Assembly: GCF_027920545.1 (NCBI RefSeq)
Contig: NZ_CP115859.1
Coordinates: 1,916,001 to 1,980,000, forward strand
Source: Chryseobacterium camelliae
Lineage (GTDB): Bacteria > Bacteroidota > Bacteroidia > Flavobacteriales > Weeksellaceae
Direction of reading: 5' to 3'
DNA length: 64,000 nt
Shown: one piece after another, positions 7,607-15,623 of the stretch
Position numbering within the stretch: the first letter of the stretch is position 1
Layout of the letters: each line of letters begins with the position of its first letter
The notes under the pieces: generated by a model
Seen by the model: the letters and a program-made list of their open reading frames with translations, nothing else
What the model was told of the DNA's origin: nothing
Database searches by the model: none
Position numbers and translations under genes: made by a program

Positions 7607-8806
7607 TTACAAAACCTCAATCTGATTTTTCAGCAAATCTTCAAATTCATCTCTTTTTCTGATTAAATGAGCTTTTCCGTCTAAGAAAAGAACTTCTGCA
7701 GGCTTCAGTCTTGAATTAAAGTTAGAACTCATTTCAAAACCGTAAGCTCCCGCATTATGGAAAACCAAAATATCACCTTCTCTCACTTCGTTCAGCTTTC
7801 TGTCCCAGGCAAAAGTATCTGTTTCACAAATATTTCCAACCACCGTATAAATTCTTTCGGCTCCTTTTGGATTCGATAAATTTTCAATCTGGTGATAAGA
7901 ATCGTAGAACATAGGACGGATCAGGTGGTTAAATCCTGAATTCACACCGACAAAAACAGTAGCGGTAGTTTGCTTAATTACATTCGCTTTCACTAATAAA
8001 TAGCCGCTTTTCCCCACCAGGAATTTTCCAGGTTCAAACCATAATTCAAACTTCTTTCCTGTAGATTTTGAAAATTCAGAGATTACTTTTTCCACTTTTT
8101 TTCCTAATGTTTTCACATCGGTTTCCTCTTCACTATCCTGATAAGGAATTTTGAAACCGCTTCCCATATCCAGGTATTTAAGATTCGGGAAATGTTCTGA
8201 AAGTTCAAGCATAATATCTAAAGCCTGCAGGAAAACATCCGGATCTTTGATCTCGCTTCCTGTGTGCATATGAAGACCTTCTACATTAAGGTTGGTAGAT
8301 TTCATCACTCTTTCGATATGACGAACCTGATGAATGGAAATCCCAAATTTACTGTCGATGTGACCTGTAGAGATTTTATAGTTTCCTCCGGCAAAAATAT
8401 GCGGGTTGATTCTTACTAAGATCGGATATGAATTTCCGTATTTATTCCCGAACTGTTCAAGAATAGAGATATTATCAATATTAATATGCACTCCAAACGT
8501 CATTGCCTCTTCAATTTCAGCAAGATCTACACAATTGGGAGTAAACAATATTTTTTCTTTCGGGAAACCTGCTTTTAGCCCAAGCTTCACCTCGTTAATT
8601 GATACACAATCCAAAGAAGCACCCAGATTCTTGACATATTTAAGGATATTGATGTTGGTCAACGCCTTTGCCGCGTAGAAGAACTTTGTGTGTTTTAAAA
8701 AAGAAGATGTAAGTTTTTCGTATTGCGTTTTAATAGATTCAGCATCGTAAACGTACACCGGGGTGCCAAACTCATTGGCGATCTTTAATAATTCTTTTGG
8801 ATTCAT
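7607..8806 (-). CDS. lysA: Diaminopimelate decarboxylase
   Basis: Protein of 399 residues, a fold-type III PLP enzyme catalysing the last step of lysine synthesis, meso-diaminopimelate to lysine plus CO2. Seen in the sequence: the PLP lysine in FFYAAKALTN (Lys47), the HTGSE phosphate-binding turn, a GSGFKIPY glycine motif, GNICETDTF with the catalytic Cys, and the C-terminal GAYGFEMSSNFNSRLKP. The length is normal for the family. It is monocistronic: a terminator follows, and a leader with attenuator features precedes it (8822-8988). This leader makes lysine-responsive control likely, though that is inference. Confidence 0.95.
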   Translation of the reverse strand: MNPKELLKIANEFGTPVYVYDAESIKTQYEKLTSSFLKHTKFFYAAKALTNINILKYVKNLGASLDCVSINEVKLGLKAGFPKEKILFTPNCVDLAEIEEAMTFGVHINIDNISILEQFGNKYGNSYPILVRINPHIFAGGNYKISTGHIDSKFGISIHQVRHIERVMKSTNLNVEGLHMHTGSEIKDPDVFLQALDIMLELSEHFPNLKYLDMGSGFKIPYQDSEEETDVKTLGKKVEKVISEFSKSTGKKFELWFEPGKFLVGKSGYLLVKANVIKQTTATVFVGVNSGFNHLIRPMFYDSYHQIENLSNPKGAERIYTVVGNICETDTFAWDRKLNEVREGDILVFHNAGAYGFEMSSNFNSRLKPAEVLFLDGKAHLIRKRDEFEDLLKNQIEVL

Positions 8807-8821
8807 AATTTCACTTTAACA

Positions 8822-8855
8822 TAAAAAAAGGCAGATTCTTCGAAAAGAGTCTGCC
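8822..8855 (-). terminator. Intrinsic terminator in the lysA leader (attenuator terminator)
   Basis: On the minus strand GGCAGA pairs with TCTGCC, then a C/A mismatch, then TCTT with AAGA around a TTCG tetraloop (8855-8830), followed by seven T residues (8829-8823). It ends only 15 bases before the lysA ATG, so it must be bypassed for lysA to be transcribed from the promoter upstream of it. It could alternatively be the terminator of the exonuclease gene 215 bases further upstream, but the alternative pairing described for this leader favours attenuation. Confidence 0.85.
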
Positions 8856-8889
8856 GCAATGATTATTTTTTATGCAAGACAACTCTTTT
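8843..8889 (-). promoter_or_regulatory. Candidate antiterminator pairing in the lysA leader
   Basis: AAAAGAGT (complement of 8882-8889) directly follows, and partly overlaps, the leader-peptide stop codon TAA. It is the exact inverse complement of ACTCTTTT (complement of 8843-8850) inside the 5' arm of the terminator. Allowing one bulged G, the pairing extends through TGTC/GGCA to about 12 bp. The two structures are mutually exclusive. A ribosome resting at the leader stop would cover AAAAGAGT and let the terminator form, while one stalled earlier on Lys codons would leave it free to pair. Confidence 0.7.
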
Positions 8890-8959
8890 AAATATTCCAA
8901 ACCTTAGAGAACTTTACAGCTCCCTTCTTTCCAGTTTTAGTTTGTTTAAAATTTTGCAT
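8888..8959 (-). CDS. Lys-rich leader peptide of lysA (23 residues)
   Basis: Short frame ATG at 8959 to TAA at 8888, starting MQNFKQTKTGKKGAV and ending KVWNI. Six of 23 residues are lysine (positions 5, 8, 11, 12, 16, 19), including a Lys-Lys pair in the middle. It lies ~22 bases downstream of a TAnnTTTG element and immediately before the alternative-pairing segments and terminator ahead of lysA. The arrangement matches classical amino-acid attenuators such as those of his and trp operons. Because the genome is AT-rich, lysine enrichment alone would be weak evidence; position and RNA folding carry the case. Confidence 0.65.
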   Translation of the reverse strand: MQNFKQTKTGKKGAVKFSKVWNI

Positions 8960-8980
8960 TGCTTTTTTACTTATTTTTTG

Positions 8981-8988
8981 CAAAAATA
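8981..8988 (-). promoter_or_regulatory. Candidate -7 element of the lysA leader transcript
   Basis: TATTTTTG on the minus strand (complement of 8981-8988) fits TAnnTTTG and would start transcription around 8975, giving a ~16-base untranslated stretch before the leader ATG. No convincing TTTG -33 element is seen upstream. Confidence 0.5.
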
Positions 8989-9069
8989 CTATTTATTTTG
9001 AGAAAGCAGACCCTATTTTTATAAAATGTGAAATCCTAACTTATTTTAGCCCTAGTGAAATTACGTCGA

Positions 9070-10293
9070 TTACTTTGGCAACGGCAACGTTTCAAAGTCT
9101 CCTCGAAGCAAAGCCAATTGCAATTCATTGGTAAGATCGGATGTCGGTAAAGACAAATCTATTTTAAGCTTTGAGATTTTACTCATCGTCTGAATTTGGG
9201 TAAACAATTCGTAAAAACCGTAAGAAACCGCTTTTCCGTTTTCAATAATCAGGAATAGTTTTTCGCCTAATTTCCTGCCTTGCCCCAGCCAAAGTTCGTT
9301 TCTTTTTTTAAATTCAATTTTATTTTTAAAGGCATCAATGTCTTTAAACTCTTCCATCTTCTCAATAAACTGAACTGCTTTCGTACCTTGTGTGAAAGAT
9401 CTGAATTTCAGAATGGGTTTTTCGGTTTTATTCAGTTTGTTTTTTTCAACGACATATTTATCATTTCTGTGGTACAGACCAAATGCAAGCGTATCTCTTT
9501 TCTTAATTCCTTTAGAATTTAAAATCAGCTTAGCGATAATATCCGTTCCGGTAAGTTCGTAATTAATCTGTTCAACGTCATTCTGAGTATTTTCCCACTT
9601 TTTGGATTTTGAATTAAAAACTTTTTTCGAAAACTTATTGATATCCTGAACATGATCTGAAAAAATGATTTTCCCTTCTTCATTCTGGAAATAAACAAAC
9701 CCTTTTTCATTAGGGAGATCCTGTGTCAGCTCTTTGATTTTATTGATATAGGTTTTCGCATTTGTTTCTTCGTGCTGCTTCTGAATAATTTCGTTTTCTG
9801 TATCTTTTGAGACGAGAAGTTTAAATAATTCCAGCGTTGCTCTTGCGTCCCCTTCCGCTCTGTGATGATTGGTTAAAGGAATCCCGAGAGATTTCACCAA
9901 TTTTCCGAGGGAATAACTTACCTCATCAGGAATCAGCTTTTTCGCCAACGGAATCGTATCTAACGTATTGATTTTAAAATCATATCCTAATCTTTGAAAA
10001 GACTGGCGAAGCATTCTGTAATCGAAATCGATGTTGTGTCCTACCAATGTTGTGTTTTCTGTAATTTCAACAATCCTCCGGGCAATTTCATGAAATTTCG
10101 GGGCAGTTTTAACCATTTTTGGAGTAATACTGGTCAATTTCTGTACAAAAGGAGTAATATCGCTTTCCGGATTGACAAGTGAAATAAACTGGTCAACAAT
10201 TTTCTGACCGTCATACCTGTAAACAGCAATATCGATAATGCATTCTTTTCTGTAACCTGCACCATTGCTTTCTATATCAATTATTGAATACAT
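9070..10293 (-). CDS. DEDDh 3'-5' exonuclease with degenerate GIY-YIG-like domain
   Basis: Protein of 407 residues. Residues 1-165 form a DnaQ/epsilon-type exonuclease: motif I DIESNG, motif II GHNIDFDYRML, motif III HHRAEGDARAT with the catalytic His and Asp. From about residue 195 the chain follows the UvrC GIY-YIG layout (LPNEKGFVYFQNEEGKII, later KFSKKVF and YELTGTDIIAKLIL). The second half of the signature, where YIG would stand, reads FSD, so nuclease activity of that domain is doubtful. Related two-domain proteins (epsilon-like exonuclease plus UvrC-like region) are known in bacteria. The role is probably DNA repair or turnover. Confidence 0.88.
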   Translation of the reverse strand: MYSIIDIESNGAGYRKECIIDIAVYRYDGQKIVDQFISLVNPESDITPFVQKLTSITPKMVKTAPKFHEIARRIVEITENTTLVGHNIDFDYRMLRQSFQRLGYDFKINTLDTIPLAKKLIPDEVSYSLGKLVKSLGIPLTNHHRAEGDARATLELFKLLVSKDTENEIIQKQHEETNAKTYINKIKELTQDLPNEKGFVYFQNEEGKIIFSDHVQDINKFSKKVFNSKSKKWENTQNDVEQINYELTGTDIIAKLILNSKGIKKRDTLAFGLYHRNDKYVVEKNKLNKTEKPILKFRSFTQGTKAVQFIEKMEEFKDIDAFKNKIEFKKRNELWLGQGRKLGEKLFLIIENGKAVSYGFYELFTQIQTMSKISKLKIDLSLPTSDLTNELQLALLRGDFETLPLPK

Positions 10294-10440
10294 TTAATTT
10301 TTGCGAATTTCTTCTAAATTACTATTATTTTTTCATCAAAGCTCAAAACCTGCTGATAACAAGCTAATAACATAACTTATGCCAAATCCCTGTGAAGCAT
10401 AAAAGGAGAATTGTGCTAAAATAATAAAAATTATATAATT

Positions 10441-11967
10441 CTACCTTCTTCTTCCTCCCAATCCCAGCATTCCTAAAATAGCTTTAGCACCTTCTCTCAG
10501 TAAAGTATTGGTAAAAGTTCTCCCTTGTCGGCTGTTCAGAACCTGCTCGAACATTCCCGGTTCCTCTTTTACCGGTTTCGTTTTTTGGGTTGGTGCCGCA
10601 TTTTGTGCTGCCTGTTCCATCCTGTTAACCAACATTTCATAGGCAGATTCACTGTTTACAGGATTCTGATATTTAGCAACCAAAGCCGAACTATTGGTCA
10701 GTTCAGAAACCTCTGCGTCATTCAGAACATCCATCCTCGATTCAGGAGAAATTAAATAGGTATGAACCAATGGTGTAGGAATTCCTTTTTCATCCAAAGC
10801 GGTAACAAAAGCTTCCCCGATTCCTAAATTCTGGATCAGAGTAGATGCGTCATAAAATTCCGTTATCGGATAGTTTTCAACGGCTTTTGTGATTTCTTTT
10901 TTATCTTTTGCCGTAAAACCTCTCAACGCATGCTGGATTTTTAATCCTAGCTGAGAAAGAACAGCTTCGGGAACATCTCCGGGAATTTGGGTAATGAAAT
11001 AAATTCCGACTCCTTTTGAACGAATCAGCTTTACCATGGTTTCAATTTGTGAAACCAATGCTTTTGAGGATTCATCAAAAATCAAATGTGCCTCATCGAT
11101 AAAAAGAACCAGTTTCGGTTTTCCGCTGTCTCCTTCTTCAGGGAACGTCATATAAATTTCCGCAAAAAGCGAAAGCATAAACGTCGAAAACAATTGCGGC
11201 TTACTCTGAATATCTGCAACCCTTAAAATATTGACAACTCCTTTTCCGTCTCTGGTTTCCAGCAAATCGTGAACATCAAAGCTTAATTCCCCGAAGAAAT
11301 CTGAAGCGCCCTGCTGCTCCAAAGCCACAATAGATCTTAAGATTGCCCCTAAAGAGGCCGAAGCGATTGAGCCATAATTGGCTGCCAATTCTGCTTTACC
11401 TTGTGCATTATCCGTTACATACTGCAATACTTTTTTCAAATCATTAAGATCAATTAAAGGCAGTCCTTTATCGTCACAATATTTGAATACAATTGACATG
11501 ATACTCTGCTGTGTTTCATTCAATTGTAAGATTTTGCTCAATAAAACAGGGCCGAATTCCGTAACCGTAGCTCTCAGTTTTACGCCTTTTTCTCCGGAAA
11601 TCGTCATCAATTCTACAGGAAAAGCCTGCGGATTGTAAGGGAGCTGGGTTTTGGCATATCTTTCCTCAATAATTGGATTCATCGTTCCGGCTTCTGCAAT
11701 TCCCGAAAAATCTCCTTTAATATCCAATACCAAAGATGGAATTCCTTGATGAGAAAGCTGTTCTGCAAAAACCTGCAGTGTTTTGGTCTTTCCCGTTCCC
11801 GTAGCTCCGGCAATCAGTCCATGACGGTTGATTGTTTTCAGAGGAATGGTAACATTCACTTCAGGAATCACTTCCCCGTTCAGCATCCCTTTTCCTAATA
11901 TAATATGCTCTCCTTTAGGAGTATATCTTGCATTTTGTTCTTCAATAAATTGTGCTTTGTCTGACAT
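10441..11967 (-). CDS. HerA-like helicase / DUF853 ATPase
   Basis: Protein of 508 residues in the FtsK-HerA ATPase superfamily. Seen: Walker A GATGTGKTKT near residue 53, Walker B LVLFIDEAHLIFDE near residue 285, an IRSKGVGIYFITQIPGDVPEAVLSQLG sensor/arginine region, and a basic C-terminus ending GLGGRRR. The length and motif order match the DUF853 helicase-like family of proteobacteria and Bacteroidota. It probably acts on DNA, but its cellular job is not established. It stands alone on the minus strand with 147 bases to the exonuclease gene downstream and no evident partner nuclease (NurA). Confidence 0.9.
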   Translation of the reverse strand: MSDKAQFIEEQNARYTPKGEHIILGKGMLNGEVIPEVNVTIPLKTINRHGLIAGATGTGKTKTLQVFAEQLSHQGIPSLVLDIKGDFSGIAEAGTMNPIIEERYAKTQLPYNPQAFPVELMTISGEKGVKLRATVTEFGPVLLSKILQLNETQQSIMSIVFKYCDDKGLPLIDLNDLKKVLQYVTDNAQGKAELAANYGSIASASLGAILRSIVALEQQGASDFFGELSFDVHDLLETRDGKGVVNILRVADIQSKPQLFSTFMLSLFAEIYMTFPEEGDSGKPKLVLFIDEAHLIFDESSKALVSQIETMVKLIRSKGVGIYFITQIPGDVPEAVLSQLGLKIQHALRGFTAKDKKEITKAVENYPITEFYDASTLIQNLGIGEAFVTALDEKGIPTPLVHTYLISPESRMDVLNDAEVSELTNSSALVAKYQNPVNSESAYEMLVNRMEQAAQNAAPTQKTKPVKEEPGMFEQVLNSRQGRTFTNTLLREGAKAILGMLGLGGRRR

Positions 11968-12232
11968 TTGATCTTTTTTATCTCATAAATATAAAATTTT
12001 TTGGAAAACATTTAAGCATATAATATAAATCATGATTAATTTCAGTTCATCAATTTCAAAAATCTTATTTTAGCAATAAAGAACTGATTATTGGAAGATT
12101 AACAACAGTAAAAATATCAACAAACAACTTTATAGATTTATTCTATCGGGATAGATTCTTTATTTTTGATAAGTATTAAAAAATAAACCCGATTTTTGTA
12201 CTCATAAAACATTAAAGCTTTACAATCACATA

Positions 12233-13642
12233 ATGAAAGTTGAACAAATATATACAGGATGTCTCGCTCAGGGTGCCTATTACATTGTATCTGAAAATGA
12301 AGCAGCAATTATTGATCCTTTGAGAGAGATAAAGCCTTATCTTGATCGTTTAGAAAAAGACGGTGTTACATTAAAATATATTTTTGAAACCCATTTCCAC
12401 GCCGATTTTGTTTCGGGGCATTTGGATCTGAGCAAAAAAACAGGCGCTTCCATCGTTTATGGCCCCACTGCACAACCTCAGTTTGAGACCATTGTTGCAG
12501 AAGACAACCAGATTTTTGAAATCGGAAAAGTAAAAATAAAAGCCCTGCACACTCCCGGTCATACCATGGAAAGTACTACTTACCTTCTGATTGACGAAAA
12601 CGGGGTAGAAACTGCAATTTTCACAGGAGATACCTTATTTTTAGGAGACGTCGGAAGACCTGATCTTGCTCAAAAAGCAGGAAGCGTAACTCAGGAAGAT
12701 CTTGCCGGAATTTTATACGACAGCCTGCAAACGAAAATCATGCCTTTGGACGACAGCATTACTGTTTATCCGGCTCACGGTGCAGGTTCTGCGTGTGGAA
12801 AAAATATGCAGAAAGAAACGGTTGATATTTTAGGAAACCAAAAAAGAACAAACTACGCTCTTAATCAGCCTGATAAAGAATCATTTATCAGAGAGGTTCT
12901 AGACGGATTAACCGCTCCTCCTAAATATTTCGGAATGAATGTTGCCATGAATAAAGGAGGATATCAAAGTTTTGAAACAGTAATGGATAAAGGCTTAACG
13001 CCAATTTCTGTTGAAGATTTCGAAGCTTACGCAGAAGAAACAGGAGCGTTGATTTTAGACACAAGAGGAGCTGCAGAATTCCATAAAGGATTTGTTCCGA
13101 ATTCTATAAATATCGGCTTAAAAGGTGATTTTGCTCCTTGGGTAGGAACTTTGATTGTCGATGTAAAACATCCTATATTATTGGTAGCTGAAGAAGGAAC
13201 TGAAGAAGAAGCTATTACAAGATTAAGCCGAGTTGGTTTCGATAATGTGGTAGGCTATTTAAAAGGAGGCTTTGATGTCTGGAAAAATACAGGAAAAGAA
13301 ACCGACGAAGTAAAAAGAATTTCTCCGTCCGAATTTGCAGAACAGTTCAAAGAAGATTCTAAAGTGATTGATGTAAGAAAACTGACGGAATATTCTGCAG
13401 AACATATTGACAATGCATATAATAAACCTTTAGATACCATCAGCGATTGGGTAACCTCTGTTGATGATTCCGAACATTTCTTCTTGCATTGCGCAGGAGG
13501 ATACAGAAGTATGATTGCCGCAAGCATCCTTAATTCCCACGGAATCAGAAACTTCACTGAAGTAGAAGGAGGTTTCAACGGCATTAAAAAAACAGAAAAA
13601 CTTCCGACAACAGATTTTGTTTGTCAGTCGAAAACTTTGTAA
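12233..13642 (+). CDS. MBL-fold persulfide-dioxygenase-like protein with two rhodanese domains
   Basis: Protein of 469 residues. The N-terminal metallo-beta-lactamase domain has the metal motif HFHADFVSGH (residues 54-63), HTPGHT, FTGDTLFLGDVGRPDL and YPAHGAGSACG, the pattern of ETHE1-like persulfide dioxygenases. Two rhodanese repeats follow. The first (about 262-355) has LLVAEEGTEEEA where the active cysteine should be and so is probably inactive. The second has CAGGYRS with Cys420 and is probably active. Together with the thioredoxin gene 10 bases downstream this suggests sulfane-sulfur or persulfide handling in the cytoplasm. The exact substrate is inferred from family. Confidence 0.9.
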   Translation: MKVEQIYTGCLAQGAYYIVSENEAAIIDPLREIKPYLDRLEKDGVTLKYIFETHFHADFVSGHLDLSKKTGASIVYGPTAQPQFETIVAEDNQIFEIGKVKIKALHTPGHTMESTTYLLIDENGVETAIFTGDTLFLGDVGRPDLAQKAGSVTQEDLAGILYDSLQTKIMPLDDSITVYPAHGAGSACGKNMQKETVDILGNQKRTNYALNQPDKESFIREVLDGLTAPPKYFGMNVAMNKGGYQSFETVMDKGLTPISVEDFEAYAEETGALILDTRGAAEFHKGFVPNSINIGLKGDFAPWVGTLIVDVKHPILLVAEEGTEEEAITRLSRVGFDNVVGYLKGGFDVWKNTGKETDEVKRISPSEFAEQFKEDSKVIDVRKLTEYSAEHIDNAYNKPLDTISDWVTSVDDSEHFFLHCAGGYRSMIAASILNSHGIRNFTEVEGGFNGIKKTEKLPTTDFVCQSKTL

Positions 13643-13652
13643 AAATACAGCC

Positions 13653-13952
13653 ATGTCACAAAAATTCCAGGAAATTATAGATTCCGAAAGGCCGGTCTTA
13701 ATCGACTTTTTTGCAACCTGGTGTCAACCCTGCAAAGTACAGTCCTCGGTTTTAAATACGGTAAAAGAAAATGTAGGCGAAGGAGCAAGAATCATCAAAG
13801 TAGATGTGGATCAATATCCTGCTCTTGCCGCTCAGTACGGTGTTCGCGGCGTTCCAACCCTAGCGATCTTCAAAAAAGGAGAAATGCTCTGGAAAGAAAG
13901 CGGCGTTCATGACGTCAATACTTTAACCCAACTTTTAAAAGAATATGCTTAA
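13653..13952 (+). CDS. Thioredoxin family protein
   Basis: Protein of 99 residues from the ATG at 13653. An in-frame start further upstream would overlap the previous gene. It has the redox motif WCQPCK (Cys24 and Cys27), the DVDQYPALAAQYGVRGVPTLAIF segment with the cis-proline, and no signal peptide. It begins ten bases after the MBL-rhodanese stop, so the two are co-transcribed. It is a likely electron donor or sulfur acceptor for that enzyme, by inference from context. A strong terminator follows at once. Confidence 0.92.
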   Translation: MSQKFQEIIDSERPVLIDFFATWCQPCKVQSSVLNTVKENVGEGARIIKVDVDQYPALAAQYGVRGVPTLAIFKKGEMLWKESGVHDVNTLTQLLKEYA

Positions 13953-13977
13953 AACTGTGATTTTTCACAGTTTTTTT
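13953..13977 (+). terminator. Terminator after the thioredoxin gene
   Basis: AACTGTGA/TCACAGTT stem (13953-13972) with a TTTT loop followed by T residues, starting directly at the thioredoxin stop codon. Confidence 0.9.
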
Positions 13978-14224
13978 ATTTTTAATTACAGCAGATTCAT
14001 ACAGGTATTTAAGTGGTTTTTACGCAAAGTTTCATTTTAATACTGATTAATATTAAGTGAGCCAAGAGGAATCAACAAGTTGATTTTAAAAAGCTTTCGT
14101 TTCAGCTTCGCGCAGCAGATTTATTTGCCTTTGTTTTCTAAAATCAAAAGTTTAAATCATTAATTCTTTGCGTTTAAATTTATTTTTAACTCAAAAAAAT
14201 AGCTTTGAATTTATACGACAAGAA

Positions 14225-14977
14225 TTACCATTCAATCGAAAAAGAATCTCTATCATTTAAAAACTGAAAATGATTTCTGAAACTTTTCAATTCTTTTACA
14301 TCCAGTTCCGCAGAAACAATATTTCCTTGTTTTTGAGAAATTTCTTTTCCATCTGCGAAGAAGCAGTGTGAGCTTTCCTGATAAAATAAATTATTCCCGT
14401 CTGTTCCGATCCTGTTTAATGCAAAAACAAAAGACAGGTTTTCAATGGCTCTGGCTTTCAGCAAATGTTCCCAGGCTCCTACTCTTTTTTCCGGCCAGTT
14501 GGCTACATATAAAATAACGTCGTAATCATCATTATTTCTCGCAAAAACAGGGAAACGAAGATCATAACACACCTGCAACAGGATTCTGAATCCTTTGTAA
14601 TTCACAATGACTCTTTCTTTTCCGGGCGTGTACACTTTATCTTCTCCTGAAAAAGAAAACAGATGTCGTTTATCATAGAAATGAATCTGAGAATCCGGCT
14701 GTACAAAATACATCCTGTTGTAAAATTTCTCATGATCTTCCACAGGAGCGCTTCCACAGAACGCCGCATTTTTTTCCCTCGACATTTTCTTTAAAAACTC
14801 CAGAGATTCCTGATTTCTGTCTGAAACTTCAGAAGCATCCATACAGAAACCCGTCGAAAACATTTCCGGAAGAAGAAATAAATCTGCCTCCTGATTTTGT
14901 AATTCTTTTTCTATCAACTGAAAATTTGCCGTTTTATTTTTCCAGATGATATCTAAATTCAGTCCTGTGATCTTCAT
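14225..14977 (-). CDS. Nitrilase-family amidohydrolase (omega-amidase/YafV-like)
   Basis: Protein of 250 residues in the carbon-nitrogen hydrolase superfamily. The catalytic triad is visible: Glu in LFLLPEMFSTGF, Lys in HFYDKRHLFSF and Cys in LLQVCYDLRFPVFAR. The short length and the FSTGF and RFP signatures match the YafV/omega-amidase subgroup, which hydrolyses alpha-ketoglutaramate-type amides as metabolite repair. It stands alone between the thioredoxin terminator and a divergent outer-membrane gene. The stretch between 13978 and 14224 holds nothing I can identify. Confidence 0.9.
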   Translation of the reverse strand: MKITGLNLDIIWKNKTANFQLIEKELQNQEADLFLLPEMFSTGFCMDASEVSDRNQESLEFLKKMSREKNAAFCGSAPVEDHEKFYNRMYFVQPDSQIHFYDKRHLFSFSGEDKVYTPGKERVIVNYKGFRILLQVCYDLRFPVFARNNDDYDVILYVANWPEKRVGAWEHLLKARAIENLSFVFALNRIGTDGNNLFYQESSHCFFADGKEISQKQGNIVSAELDVKELKSFRNHFQFLNDRDSFSIEW

Positions 14978-15079
14978 AAACTTTGTTAAAAAACTTCAAT
15001 AAAAATACGATTTTCCAATGATTTCGGTTCTATTTTTGATACGGATTGTTTTTAATAATACTATAAAATTGTAAAATTT

Positions 15080-15520
15080 ATGAAGAAATTGGTTTTTATG
15101 TTCGCGCTGGTCTTTGCGGGGGCTACCGCAAATGCACAGGCATGGAACGGACAAGGAGATCAGAAAATCAACGCTGGATTAAGTGTTTGGGGATACGGAA
15201 CGGGAGTTACCGGAACTTATGATTACGGTTTAAATCAATTAATTTCCATAGGAGCCGGATTGAACGGTTATTTCGACAATTATAAGGATAATGACAACGA
15301 TAACAACGTTTTCATATTCGGAAGATTGAATTTTCATTTGAAAGACGCTTTACAGCTCCCTGAAAAACTGGATATTTATCCGGGAGTAGATGTAGGAGTT
15401 CTGGGTAAAGATTTCGGAATCGGTGCTCATATTGGTGCAAGATACTTTTTCACCGAAAGAATCGGGGTTTTCGCAGAGATCGGAAACAATGGCAGCTTAG
15501 GAGTTTCCTTTAATCTGTAA
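15080..15520 (+). CDS. Small outer-membrane beta-barrel-like protein (DUF6646-like)
   Basis: Protein of 146 residues with a signal peptide MKKLVFMFALVFAGATANAQ. The mature part alternates short amphipathic strands (INAGLSVWGYGTGVTGTYDYG, ISIGAGLNGYF, VFIFGRLNFHL, GAHIGARYFF) and ends SLGVSFNL, an outer-membrane-barrel-like finish. A Asp/Asn-rich loop (KDNDNDNN) could bind a cation. I recall this pattern as the flavobacterial DUF6646 family, but that is memory and not a search. Probably an eight-strand barrel of unknown function. Confidence 0.8.
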   Translation: MKKLVFMFALVFAGATANAQAWNGQGDQKINAGLSVWGYGTGVTGTYDYGLNQLISIGAGLNGYFDNYKDNDNDNNVFIFGRLNFHLKDALQLPEKLDIYPGVDVGVLGKDFGIGAHIGARYFFTERIGVFAEIGNNGSLGVSFNL

Positions 15521-15541
15521 AAATCATCACATTATATGACA

Positions 15542-15570
15542 AAGCTTCTCGTTTCGGGGAGCTTTTTTAT
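15542..15570 (+). terminator. Terminator after the small outer-membrane protein
   Basis: AAGCTTCTC pairs with GGGGAGCTT (two G-T wobbles) around a GTTTC loop (15542-15564), then a T run. Confidence 0.7.
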
Positions 15571-15600
15571 TTGGCATAGTTTTGATAATTGTTACCTTTG
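15570..15600 (+). promoter_or_regulatory. Promoter of rseP
   Basis: TTTG at 15570-15573, 19 bases, TACCTTTG at 15593-15600. This is a full match to the Bacteroidota sigma-A consensus and lies 23 bases before the rseP ATG. Confidence 0.8.
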
Positions 15601-15623
15601 CAAATTAAACATAAAAAGCATTA

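Noticed and set aside
13617..13652. Upstream start for the thioredoxin gene
   Set aside because: It would overlap the MBL-rhodanese gene and add 12 residues with no counterpart in thioredoxins; the ATG at 13653 gives a standard length.
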